From Dechloromonas sp. (GTDB taxonomy: Bacteria; Pseudomonadota; Gammaproteobacteria; Burkholderiales; Rhodocyclaceae), in the NCBI GenBank assembly GCA_013693915.1, contig CP059264.1:3163142-3169527 (forward strand): a stretch of DNA of 6,386 bases, given 5' to 3'. Made by a program: the position numbers and the translations under genes. Positions 1 to 5,365 of the stretch are shown one piece after another. How positions within the stretch are numbered: position 1 is the stretch's first letter; each line of letters starts with the position of its first letter. The notes under the pieces are model-generated. The model was not told the DNA's origin, did no database searches, and worked only from the letters and a program-made list of their open reading frames with translations.

Positions 1-801
1 GACCTCCAGCGTTCCGCTGCCTTCGTTGCTGCTTGCCAGCCTGGCGCGCGGCTCGGCCTTGGCCGCAGCGACGCTGGCTTCGGCGCGCTTGTTCTCCGCC
101 CCGAGGCTGACCATCAGGCGCCGCAGCATCTCCGCCTCGAGTTCCGGATTCGCCGGGCGCGGTTGCCAGCGGGTCTCATCCTTGGAGGTTGAGGTATAGA
201 CCTCCTCCATGCCGCGATGGCTGATGAAGATGTCGGTCGTTCCGGGTTCCGCACCGGGTTCGAAGCGGGTCCGGAACTTGTCGCGCTCACCGGTCGAATA
301 GAGGGAATCTAGGAACTTTCCAAGTGTGCCGCGAATGATGTCGTCATCGATCTTGGCGCGGTCCTCGGCCCAGTCGGTCTCCATTACCCCGGCATCCGGC
401 CGTTCGATGGCGATGATGAAACCGTTCTCCTGCCAGAAATCCTTGACCGGACCCCACAACTTGTCCGCGGGCGCCATCACCACCAGCCAGCGCTGGTTGC
501 CGGAACGCTCGACCCGGACCTTTTCGACCTGCGGCAGAACCACGGAATTCTTCGCCTGGGCCGCCGGCGTGCGGTCGGCGGTATAGGCCGAGAAGGTGGC
601 GCTGCCCTTGCCCGCCGCATCCGGAACCGCATAGCGATCGTCGCGCGTCACCTGGGTAAGGTCCGGCGGAACCTCGAGCGTGGGAACCTTGCCGGCAGAC
701 TTGTAGTCGATCTTCTTCGTTTCCGGGGCGATGCTGCAACCGGCAACGGCCAGGGCCAGCAGCGTCAGCAGGGGAACAGACCGCGAAAGTCGATGATTCA
801 T
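1..801 (-). CDS. bamC: Outer membrane protein assembly factor BamC (lipoprotein), 3' end cut off by window
   Basis: BamC (NlpB) is an accessory lipoprotein of the BAM complex, which folds beta-barrel proteins into the outer membrane; it contacts BamD in the periplasm. The frame is open from the ATG at 801 to the window edge, giving 267 codons with no stop; E. coli BamC is about 344 residues, so roughly the last quarter is missing. The start has a lipoprotein signal: Arg-rich n-region (R4, R7), hydrophobic core and lipobox VAGC with C22 as the lipidated residue. Residues about 30-60 form the Pro-rich unstructured segment (LEVPPDL, then DDRY) that in the family binds BamD. Residues about 92-200 match the first helix-grip domain (QRWLVV, FWQENGF, METDWAE, RFEPG, ISHRGMEEVY). 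The second domain begins near residue 210 and is cut. A GGAG site lies five bases before the ATG. The gene follows dapA by 10 bases, the same linkage as in E. coli, so co-transcription is likely. Family identity is confident. Confidence 0.93.
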   Translation of the reverse strand, partial: MNHRLSRSVPLLTLLALAVAGCSIAPETKKIDYKSAGKVPTLEVPPDLTQVTRDDRYAVPDAAGKGSATFSAYTADRTPAAQAKNSVVLPQVEKVRVERSGNQRWLVVMAPADKLWGPVKDFWQENGFIIAIERPDAGVMETDWAEDRAKIDDDIIRGTLGKFLDSLYSTGERDKFRTRFEPGAEPGTTDIFISHRGMEEVYTSTSKDETRWQPRPANPELEAEMLRRLMVSLGAENKRAEASVAAAKAEPRARLASSNEGSGTLEV

Positions 802-806
802 TTTCG

Positions 807-810
807 CTCC
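807..810 (-). promoter_or_regulatory. Ribosome binding site of bamC
   Basis: GGAG on the minus strand, five bases before the bamC ATG. It falls in the 10-base gap after the dapA stop codon and fixes the bamC start. No room remains for a separate promoter in this gap, so bamC probably depends on transcription from dapA or further upstream. Confidence 0.7.
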
Positions 811-811
811 G

Positions 812-1690
812 TCAGGCGACTAGGCCGGCCTGCCGCATCGCGGCCAGAACCCGGGCATGGTTGGCTTCGGACAGGGGTGTCAACGGCAGCCGGATACCGC
901 CCGGCATGAGCCCGAGTTGCTGGACAGCCCACTTCACGGGAATCGGGTTGGCTTCGCAGAACAGATCGCGATGCAGGCCGAGCAGCCTGAAGTGAATCTC
1001 GCGAGCCCGAGCGACGTCGCCGGCAGCGGCCGCGACGCACATTTCGTGCATCAGGCGCGGCGCCACATTGGCCGTGACCGAGATATTGCCGTGGAAGCCG
1101 AGCAAGATCGACGCCACGCAAGTCATGTCGTCACCGCTGTAGAGGGCAAAGTCTCTGGGCGCGCGGGCGATGAGGTCGCAGGCGCGGTCGAGGTTGCCGG
1201 TCGCTTCCTTGACGCCGACGATACCCGGTACCTGCGCCAGGCGTAGTATGGTGTCATTGGCCATGTCGGCCACCGTGCGCCCGGGAACGTTGTACAGCAG
1301 AATGGGCAACTCGACAGCCTCGGCGATCGCCTTGAAGTGGCGATAAAGACCTTCCTGCGTTGGCTTGTTGTAGTAGGGAACCACCGAAAGCGCCATGTCG
1401 GCGCCGGCCCTCTTCGCATACTCGGTCAACTCTATCGCCTCGTCGGTCGAGTTGGCGCCGGTGCCGGCGATCACGGGAATCCGCCCGGCGGCGTGATTGA
1501 CGGTGACCCGGATCAGTTCACAGTGCTCGGCGACATCGACGGTCGGCGACTCGCCGGTGGTGCCGACGACGACGATGGCGTCGGTCCCCTCGCGCACATG
1601 CAGGTCGATCAGATTGCGCAGGGAATCCAGATCGAGGCTGCCATCCTCGTGCATGGGCGTTACGATTGCGACAATGGATCCGGTAATCAT
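812..1690 (-). CDS. dapA: 4-hydroxy-tetrahydrodipicolinate synthase
   Basis: DapA condenses pyruvate with L-aspartate 4-semialdehyde, the first committed step to diaminopimelate (peptidoglycan) and lysine, in the cytoplasm. The 292-residue length equals that of E. coli DapA and residue numbering runs in register with it. The Schiff-base lysine is K161 (GVKEATG). The catalytic triad is T44, Y107 and Y133, with T45 beside T44 in GTTGES. R138 in YNVPGRT binds the substrate carboxylate. The segment [12 protein letters not shown] (105-116) is diagnostic. The protein is a single TIM barrel plus C-terminal helices, and nothing appears missing. The ATG at 1690 is the natural family start ([13 protein letters not shown]); the SD in front of it is poor (AGAG close to the ATG). 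An 81-base gap separates it from tilS and holds a possible promoter; bamC follows by 10 bases. Lysine feedback (the E. coli site residues near the dimer interface) was not assessed in detail. Confidence 0.98.
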   Translation of the reverse strand: MITGSIVAIVTPMHEDGSLDLDSLRNLIDLHVREGTDAIVVVGTTGESPTVDVAEHCELIRVTVNHAAGRIPVIAGTGANSTDEAIELTEYAKRAGADMALSVVPYYNKPTQEGLYRHFKAIAEAVELPILLYNVPGRTVADMANDTILRLAQVPGIVGVKEATGNLDRACDLIARAPRDFALYSGDDMTCVASILLGFHGNISVTANVAPRLMHEMCVAAAAGDVARAREIHFRLLGLHRDLFCEANPIPVKWAVQQLGLMPGGIRLPLTPLSEANHARVLAAMRQAGLVA

Positions 1691-1722
1691 GGTCTCTGGT
1701 CCGGCAATAAGATAACTTTACG

Positions 1723-1751
1723 ATTGTAACTGAAGGGTCCCGGTAGCGGAA
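1723..1751 (-). promoter_or_regulatory. Possible sigma-70 promoter for dapA-bamC
   Basis: In the 81-base gap between tilS and dapA, the minus strand reads TACAAT at 1723-1728, a five-of-six match to the -10 consensus. The hexamer 17 bases upstream (1746-1751, TTCCGC) is a poor -35. The local sequence is clearly more AT-rich than the flanking genes, as expected of a promoter. Transcription would start near 1716 and leave a leader of about 25 bases. This is called by eye; read-through from accA-tilS is equally possible. Confidence 0.35.
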
Positions 1752-1759
1752 TGGCGCTT

Positions 1760-1776
1760 GGTAACAGATTGTTACC
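1760..1776 (-). repeat. Perfect 17-base inverted repeat over the tilS stop codon
   Basis: GGTAACA (1760-1766) and TGTTACC (1770-1776) are exact reverse complements around a 3-base loop. The tilS stop codon (1772-1774) lies inside one arm. As RNA from the minus strand it would be a 7-bp hairpin with a tight loop. No U-run follows, so it is not a standard intrinsic terminator. It could be a weak attenuating hairpin, a protein-binding dyad just upstream of the putative dapA promoter, or chance. Confidence 0.45.
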
Positions 1777-2743
1777 CGCGGGCGATCCAGCGCAGCACGC
1801 CGCCGCCGGCGACCATGCTGCCTTCGGCGAGATGGAGCGCCGGATGGCGGTCCGCGCCGGCGGTCAGGAGTTGCCGCGAGAACTCATCGAGGCGCGCAGC
1901 GGCGGGAGCGTGCCAACCCAACTGGCGCAGCCGGAAGCGCAGCAGGTTCTTCAGGCGCGGCGCCGACAGTTCGCGGAGTTTCGCCAGTTTCAGGGCGTCG
2001 CCGTCGGCAGCCGCCTGCCAGTCGATGCGGGCCAGTTCGCCGAGCAGGACATCGGCTTCGGCGAAGCGTCCCGCCGCCCGCACCAGATTCATTTCAGCAG
2101 CAGCAAAGCGCCCAGCGAGCACGGTCAACACCCGGTGGCGCAGGAAATTGCGCGACAAGGCGGTGTCGCAGTTGCTTTCGTCGTCCACCCAGTCAAGGCG
2201 GTGATCGCGGGCATAGGCTTCGATCTCGTCACGCGACACGTCGAGCAGCGGGCGCAGGATGCGCAGGCGATGCTCGCGCCGTTCCGCCGGGATGCCGGCC
2301 GCCCCGGCCACCCCGGCTCCGCGCAACAGGTTGAAGAGCAGGGTTTCCGCCTGGTCGCCCCGATGATGCCCGAGCAGAAGCAGTCCGCCGGCTGAACCGG
2401 AAAACGCCCTGTAGCGTGCCTCGCGCGCCGCCGCTTCGAGTCCGAGTCCGGTGTGCCGATCCACTTCGACACGTTCGACGAGCAGGTCGATGCCGAGACC
2501 CCGACAATAGTCGGTGCAGAAGGCGGCCCAGCGGTCGGCGTTGGCCGACAGCCCGTGATGGACGTGCACGGCCCGCAACCGCTCGCGCGGACCAAGAACG
2601 GCGAGAACATGCAGGAGGACGACCGAATCACAACCGCCCGAGAGTCCCACGCAAACGTTTTCGCCCGGCGTCGTGCGGGTTGCCAGGAAGGCGGCAACCC
2701 TGGCCGGGAGGCTACTTCGCAGGCTGTTCCTTGAAGCGGCCAT
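1772..2743 (-). CDS. tilS: tRNA(Ile)-lysidine synthase, short form
   Basis: TilS uses ATP to attach lysine to C34 of tRNA-Ile(CAU), making lysidine so that the tRNA reads AUA and is charged with Ile; it is normally essential. The N-terminal PP-loop is clear: [12 protein letters not shown] (34-45, SGGxDS at 35-40). Other family blocks are VHVHHGL (59-65), [12 protein letters not shown] (103-114), LLRGAGVAG (139-147), [11 protein letters not shown] (161-171) and [19 protein letters not shown] (187-205, RNxxR intact). Residues about 250-323 fit the first C-terminal domain, and the protein then stops. At 323 residues it lacks the second C-terminal domain found in E. coli TilS (about 430), and resembles the short Aquifex-type form. 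The signature normally read as HHxDDQxET is HHRGDQAET here (G129 for Asp). The start at 2743 overlaps the end of accA by 32 bases, has no strong SD and suggests translational coupling; no later in-frame ATG or GTG precedes the PP-loop. Identity is confident; full activity is not proven. Confidence 0.92.
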   Translation of the reverse strand: MAASRNSLRSSLPARVAAFLATRTTPGENVCVGLSGGCDSVVLLHVLAVLGPRERLRAVHVHHGLSANADRWAAFCTDYCRGLGIDLLVERVEVDRHTGLGLEAAAREARYRAFSGSAGGLLLLGHHRGDQAETLLFNLLRGAGVAGAAGIPAERREHRLRILRPLLDVSRDEIEAYARDHRLDWVDDESNCDTALSRNFLRHRVLTVLAGRFAAAEMNLVRAAGRFAEADVLLGELARIDWQAAADGDALKLAKLRELSAPRLKNLLRFRLRQLGWHAPAAARLDEFSRQLLTAGADRHPALHLAEGSMVAGGGVLRWIARG

Positions 2744-3680
2744 AACTCATCAGCCGCTCGTAGCGCTTGGCGAGCAGTTCCGCCGTCGGCAGCGCGGAGA
2801 GGTTCGTCAGCGCATCCTGCAGCGCTTTCTTCAAGGTTTGCGCCATCGCCACGTGGTCGCGATGCGCGCCGCCCAGCGGCTCGTTGATGATCCTGTCGAC
2901 GAGTCCCAGCGTCTTCAGGCGCTGGGCGGTGATGCCCATCGTTTCCGCCGCATCGGCGGCCTTGTCGGCGCTCTTCCAGAGAATCGAGGCGCAGCCCTCG
3001 GGAGAAATCACCGAGTAGGTCGAGTACTGCAGCATCTGCAGGATGTCGCCGACCGCGATCGCCAGCGCGCCGCCGGAACCGCCCTCGCCGATGATGGTGA
3101 CGATCACCGGCACCTTCAGTTCGGCCATGACGTAGAGGTTGCGGCCGATCGCCTCGGACTGGCCGCGCTCCTCGGCATCGATGCCGGGGTAGGCGCCCGG
3201 TGTGTCGATGAAGGTCAGCACCGGCAATCCGAATTTCTCGGCCAGCTTCATCAGCCGCAGCGCCTTGCGATACCCTTCCGGACGCGGCATGCCGAAATTG
3301 CGAAAGATCTTTTCCTTGGTATCGCGCCCCTTCTGGTGGCCGATCACCATCACCGGCTGGCCATTGAAGCGGGCCAGGCCGCCGACGATGGCGTGATCGT
3401 CGGCAAAGGCGCGATCGCCGTGGAGTTCCTCGAAATCGGTGAAGATCAGCGACAGGTAATCCAGCGTGTAGGGGCGCTGCGGATGGCGCGCCACCTGGGA
3501 AATCTGCCACGGCACAAGCTTGGCATAGATGTCCCTGGTCAGCTGGGCACTCTTCTTTTCCAGCCGCTCGATTTCCTCGGCGATGTCGACGGCGGAGTCA
3601 TCCTGGACAAAGCGCAACTCCTCGATCTTGGATTCGAGTTCGGCGACCGGCTGTTCGAAGTCGAGAAAGGTTGTTTTCAT
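2712..3680 (-). CDS. accA: Acetyl-CoA carboxylase carboxyltransferase subunit alpha
   Basis: AccA pairs with AccD to form the carboxyltransferase that moves the carboxyl group from biotin (on AccB) to acetyl-CoA, giving malonyl-CoA for fatty acid synthesis in the cytoplasm. At 322 residues it matches the family length (E. coli 319). Residues about 7-50 form the charged N-terminal helical segment. The crotonase-like core follows: [17 protein letters not shown] (85-101), [18 protein letters not shown] (114-131), [10 protein letters not shown] (157-166), [13 protein letters not shown] (170-182), [10 protein letters not shown] (198-207, oxyanion-type glycine loop) and [11 protein letters not shown]. 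The C-terminal helices end in [13 protein letters not shown]. The ATG at 3680 is the usual start; the nearest purine-rich SD (AGGA) is about 13 bases upstream, farther than ideal. As is usual in proteobacteria, accD, accB and accC are not adjacent. The 3' end overlaps tilS. Confidence 0.98.
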   Translation of the reverse strand: MKTTFLDFEQPVAELESKIEELRFVQDDSAVDIAEEIERLEKKSAQLTRDIYAKLVPWQISQVARHPQRPYTLDYLSLIFTDFEELHGDRAFADDHAIVGGLARFNGQPVMVIGHQKGRDTKEKIFRNFGMPRPEGYRKALRLMKLAEKFGLPVLTFIDTPGAYPGIDAEERGQSEAIGRNLYVMAELKVPVIVTIIGEGGSGGALAIAVGDILQMLQYSTYSVISPEGCASILWKSADKAADAAETMGITAQRLKTLGLVDRIINEPLGGAHRDHVAMAQTLKKALQDALTNLSALPTAELLAKRYERLMSYGRFKEQPAK

Positions 3681-3708
3681 GGACGGAGCGTTTTCCTGAA
3701 TGGCGCGT

Positions 3709-3714
3709 ATTCTA
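3709..3714 (-). promoter_or_regulatory. Possible -10 element of an accA promoter
   Basis: In the 57-base gap between the glycosylase gene and accA, the minus strand reads TAGAAT (five of six -10 positions). Transcription would start near 3702, about 20 bases before the ATG. No convincing -35 lies at 16-18 bases; the best one, TTGAGC, is 21 bases away and touches the upstream stop codon. This is a tentative call; an accA promoter here would make accA-tilS a separately started unit. Confidence 0.33.
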
Positions 3715-3737
3715 ACCCAAAGCCCGAAACGCCCGGC

Positions 3738-4355
3738 TCAATACTCGACCGGCAGCGGATCCAGGCTGCGCCACAGGTACCAGGTCGCGACCGAGCGCCA
3801 CGGCCGCCAGCGTTCGCCGAATTCGGCGAGCCTCTGCCGCGGCTGCTTCTCGCCGGCGAAGTAGCGCTCGCAAATCGCCCGCTGCAGGCCGAGATCGTCG
3901 AGCGGGAAGACATCCGGACGCAACTGGTTGAAGATCAGGAACATTTCGGCGGTCCAGCGGCCAATGCCGCGCACGTCGGTGAGCGCAGCAATCAGCGCCT
4001 CGTCATCCAGCGCCGACCAGGCGGCCGGATCGAGCCGCCCGGCGACGAAATGCGCGGCCAGATCGCGCACATACTCGCCCTTGCGCCGTGACAGGCCGCA
4101 ACCGGCGAGACCTTCCGCGCCGGCCGCGAGAACGGCCTGCGGCGAGACATCGGCGAGCGCCGCGACAAAGCGCCCCCACACCGCGTCGGCCGCCTTCACC
4201 GAGATCTGCTGCCCGACGATCGATCGCGCCAGCGTGGCGAACGGGTCGCCACGCGAAACGAGTCCGAGCCCGCCATGGCGATCGACCAGTTCGCCCATGC
4301 GCTCGTCGCTCGCCGCGAGCTCGCGCCCGGCCTGCTGCCAGTAGGGCGGGATCAT
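3738..4355 (-). CDS. DNA-3-methyladenine glycosylase II, HhH-GPD family (AlkA-like)
   Basis: This family cuts the N-glycosidic bond of alkylated purines such as 3-methyladenine, the first step of base excision repair. The 205-residue protein is the compact form without the N-terminal TBP-like domain of E. coli AlkA (282 residues). Seen in order are: DPFATLARSIVGQQIS (37-52, the conserved helix with the QQIS turn), GLSRRKGEYVRDLA (87-100), the helix-hairpin-helix VRGIGRWTAEMFLIF (128-142) with the GIG turn that grips the DNA backbone, and FPLDDLGLQRAI (150-161) carrying the catalytic Asp (D153/D154; by family alignment most likely D154). No Fe-S cysteine cluster is visible, unlike EndoIII or MutY. 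I chose the ATG at 4355, not the in-frame ATG at 4475: it has GAGG five bases upstream, and the 40 extra residues are low-complexity and unlike the family. It is preceded by gloC (171-base gap) and followed by accA (57 bases). Exact substrate range cannot be read from sequence. Confidence 0.92.
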   Translation of the reverse strand: MIPPYWQQAGRELAASDERMGELVDRHGGLGLVSRGDPFATLARSIVGQQISVKAADAVWGRFVAALADVSPQAVLAAGAEGLAGCGLSRRKGEYVRDLAAHFVAGRLDPAAWSALDDEALIAALTDVRGIGRWTAEMFLIFNQLRPDVFPLDDLGLQRAICERYFAGEKQPRQRLAEFGERWRPWRSVATWYLWRSLDPLPVEY

Positions 4356-4360
4356 CGCAG

Positions 4361-4364
4361 CCTC
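4361..4364 (-). promoter_or_regulatory. Ribosome binding site that decides the glycosylase start
   Basis: GAGG on the minus strand sits five bases before the ATG at 4355. It supports the 205-residue product over a 245-residue one from the ATG at 4475. Confidence 0.65.
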
Positions 4365-4526
4365 GGTCGAAATCGGCCAAAAAGTGGCGTCGACCGCAGC
4401 GGCCGCAGCCGGAGGTCCGCAAGCGTCCCCTCTCCGGGGCAATCGTGGCGCGAAGGGGAGCCGCTGCCAGTGCAACCTGCACGTGAGGGTGAAGTCGACA
4501 AGGTCACGCCTGGTCCGGAAATGGAA
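4365..4526. other. Intergenic region between gloC and the glycosylase gene
   Basis: This is the longest gene-free stretch in the window. It holds small inverted repeats (GTGCA/TGCAC at 4470-4482; CCCC/GGGG at 4427-4439), none followed by a T-run, so I call no terminator. I see no convincing promoter hexamer pair on the minus strand. An open reading frame covers part of it as an extension of the glycosylase, but its residues look like non-coding translation. Confidence 0.5.
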
Positions 4527-5168
4527 TCAGCCGTACCTTCCACTCAGGAAGGGGTTATAGCGCCGCTCTTCACCGAGGGTGGACATCGGGCCGTGCCCGC
4601 AGATGAATTCGACATCGTCGCCAAGCGCGAACAGGCGCTCCTTGATCGAGCGGATCAGCGTGTCGTAGTCGCCACGCGGAAAGTCGGTGCGGCCGATCGA
4701 CCCCTGGAACAGCACGTCGCCGACCTGCGCCAGCCGGCTCGGCGCATGGAAGAAGACCACGTGGCCCGGCGTGTGGCCGGGGCAATGCAGGACTTCGAGC
4801 TCGACTTCGCCGAAACCGACCTTGTCGCCGGCGTGCAGCCAGCGGTCCGGTTCGAAGCTGAGCGCGCTCGCCACGCCGAACATCCTGCTTTGCTGCGGCA
4901 TGCTCTGGATCCAGAAACGGTCTTCCTCCTGCGGCCCCTCGATCGGCACGCCGGTGCGCGCTGCCAGCGCGGCCACCCCGCCCGCATGGTCGATGTGACC
5001 GTGGGTGACGAGTATTTTCGCCAGCGTCAACTTCTCCGCAGCCAGGAAGTCGAGAACGCGCTCGATGTCGCCGCCCGGATCGATGACCGCCGCCTGGCGG
5101 GTCTTCTCGCACCAGAAGACGGTGCAGTTCTGCTCGAAGGGAGTGACGGGGATGATGGCGTAGCGCAT
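4527..5168 (-). CDS. gloC: Hydroxyacylglutathione hydrolase, YcbL/GloC type (MBL fold)
   Basis: GloC is a type II glyoxalase that hydrolyses S-lactoylglutathione to D-lactate and glutathione, the second step of methylglyoxal detoxification. The 213-residue protein resembles E. coli YcbL (215 residues) along its whole length, from the N-terminal block IIPVTPFEQNC to the C-terminal NPFL. Metal-binding residues are all present: THGHIDH (H56, H58, D60, H61), H132 in HCPGHTPGH, D151 in GDVLF and H192 in GHGP. The segments SRMFG (94-98), PDRWLHAGD (107-115) and GRTDFPRGD (159-167) are typical of this subgroup. The long C-terminal helical domain of classical GloB is absent, which sets it apart from GloB. 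The start MRYAIIPVT is the family start, although no good SD precedes it. It lies 62 bases after the miniprotein gene. Some MBL proteins of this group act on other thioesters, so the substrate is inferred. Confidence 0.9.
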   Translation of the reverse strand: MRYAIIPVTPFEQNCTVFWCEKTRQAAVIDPGGDIERVLDFLAAEKLTLAKILVTHGHIDHAGGVAALAARTGVPIEGPQEEDRFWIQSMPQQSRMFGVASALSFEPDRWLHAGDKVGFGEVELEVLHCPGHTPGHVVFFHAPSRLAQVGDVLFQGSIGRTDFPRGDYDTLIRSIKERLFALGDDVEFICGHGPMSTLGEERRYNPFLSGRYG

Positions 5169-5197
5169 GACAGGATCGAAATGTTGGAGCAGCCGGA

Positions 5198-5224
5198 ATT
5201 ATCGCACGCCGGTCGTGCCGGCAA
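5198..5224 (-). promoter_or_regulatory. Possible weak promoter with an internal dyad upstream of gloC
   Basis: The minus strand reads TTGCCG (5219-5224) and GATAAT (5198-5203), separated by 15 bases, which is short for sigma-70. The spacer itself is a GCACG/CGTGC inverted repeat (5204-5218), and an alternative pairing GCCGG/CCGGC overlaps it. It could be a weak gloC promoter or a hairpin at the end of the MFS-miniprotein transcript; no T-run follows. Low confidence. Confidence 0.22.
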
Positions 5225-5230
5225 TGACGG

Positions 5231-5365
5231 TCAACCGCAATAGCGGATGTTGGCCCAGTCGATGAGCAGTTCGGGCATCTGGTGGGCCATGAAGATCAGC
5301 GCCAGCAGCAACACCGCCAGCGCCGCGCCGACGCCGCCCAGGAACCAGCTCCACTGCGGACTCAT
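5231..5365 (-). CDS. Small single-pass membrane protein coupled to the MFS transporter
   Basis: I do not recognise this 44-residue protein. It starts MSPQWSWFLGG and has one strongly hydrophobic stretch at about residues 8-27 (Gly, Ala, Leu, Val rich, no charge). A short tail of mixed character follows (HQMPELLIDW, then ANIRYCG), carrying Glu, Asp, Arg and one Cys near the end. Coding evidence is contextual: the ATG overlaps the MFS stop as ATGA, a classic coupling arrangement, and AGGGGG stands seven bases upstream as a strong SD inside the end of the MFS gene. The composition makes a plausible transmembrane helix with aromatic residues at the membrane border (W5, W7, F8). The same frame runs upstream antiparallel to nothing but the MFS gene itself, so the short product is the sensible reading. 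It may be a small partner or stabiliser of the transporter, by position only. Confidence 0.6.
   Translation of the reverse strand: MSPQWSWFLGGVGAALAVLLLALIFMAHQMPELLIDWANIRYCG

Noticed and set aside
2125..3510. Long minus-strand open frame (461 codons) covering accA and tilS
   Set aside because: It is out of frame with both real genes on the same strand, contains Arg/Pro/Ala-rich low-complexity sequence and matches no family. Long stop-free frames are expected at this GC content.
2673..4091. Very long plus-strand open frame (472 codons) across the accA region
   Set aside because: It runs antisense to accA, the tilS start and most of the glycosylase gene, all of which have strong family motifs. 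Its composition (Arg, His, Gln, Asp, Gly rich) is typical of the complementary strand of GC-rich genes, and I recognise no domain.
4356..4475. 40-residue N-terminal extension of the glycosylase
   Set aside because: Residues are low-complexity and unlike the family; the ATG at 4355 has a GAGG site at good spacing and gives the usual family start.
4427..4482. Inverted repeats in the gloC-glycosylase gap as terminators
   Set aside because: Stems are 4-5 bp and no T-run follows on the minus strand; chance occurrence is likely.
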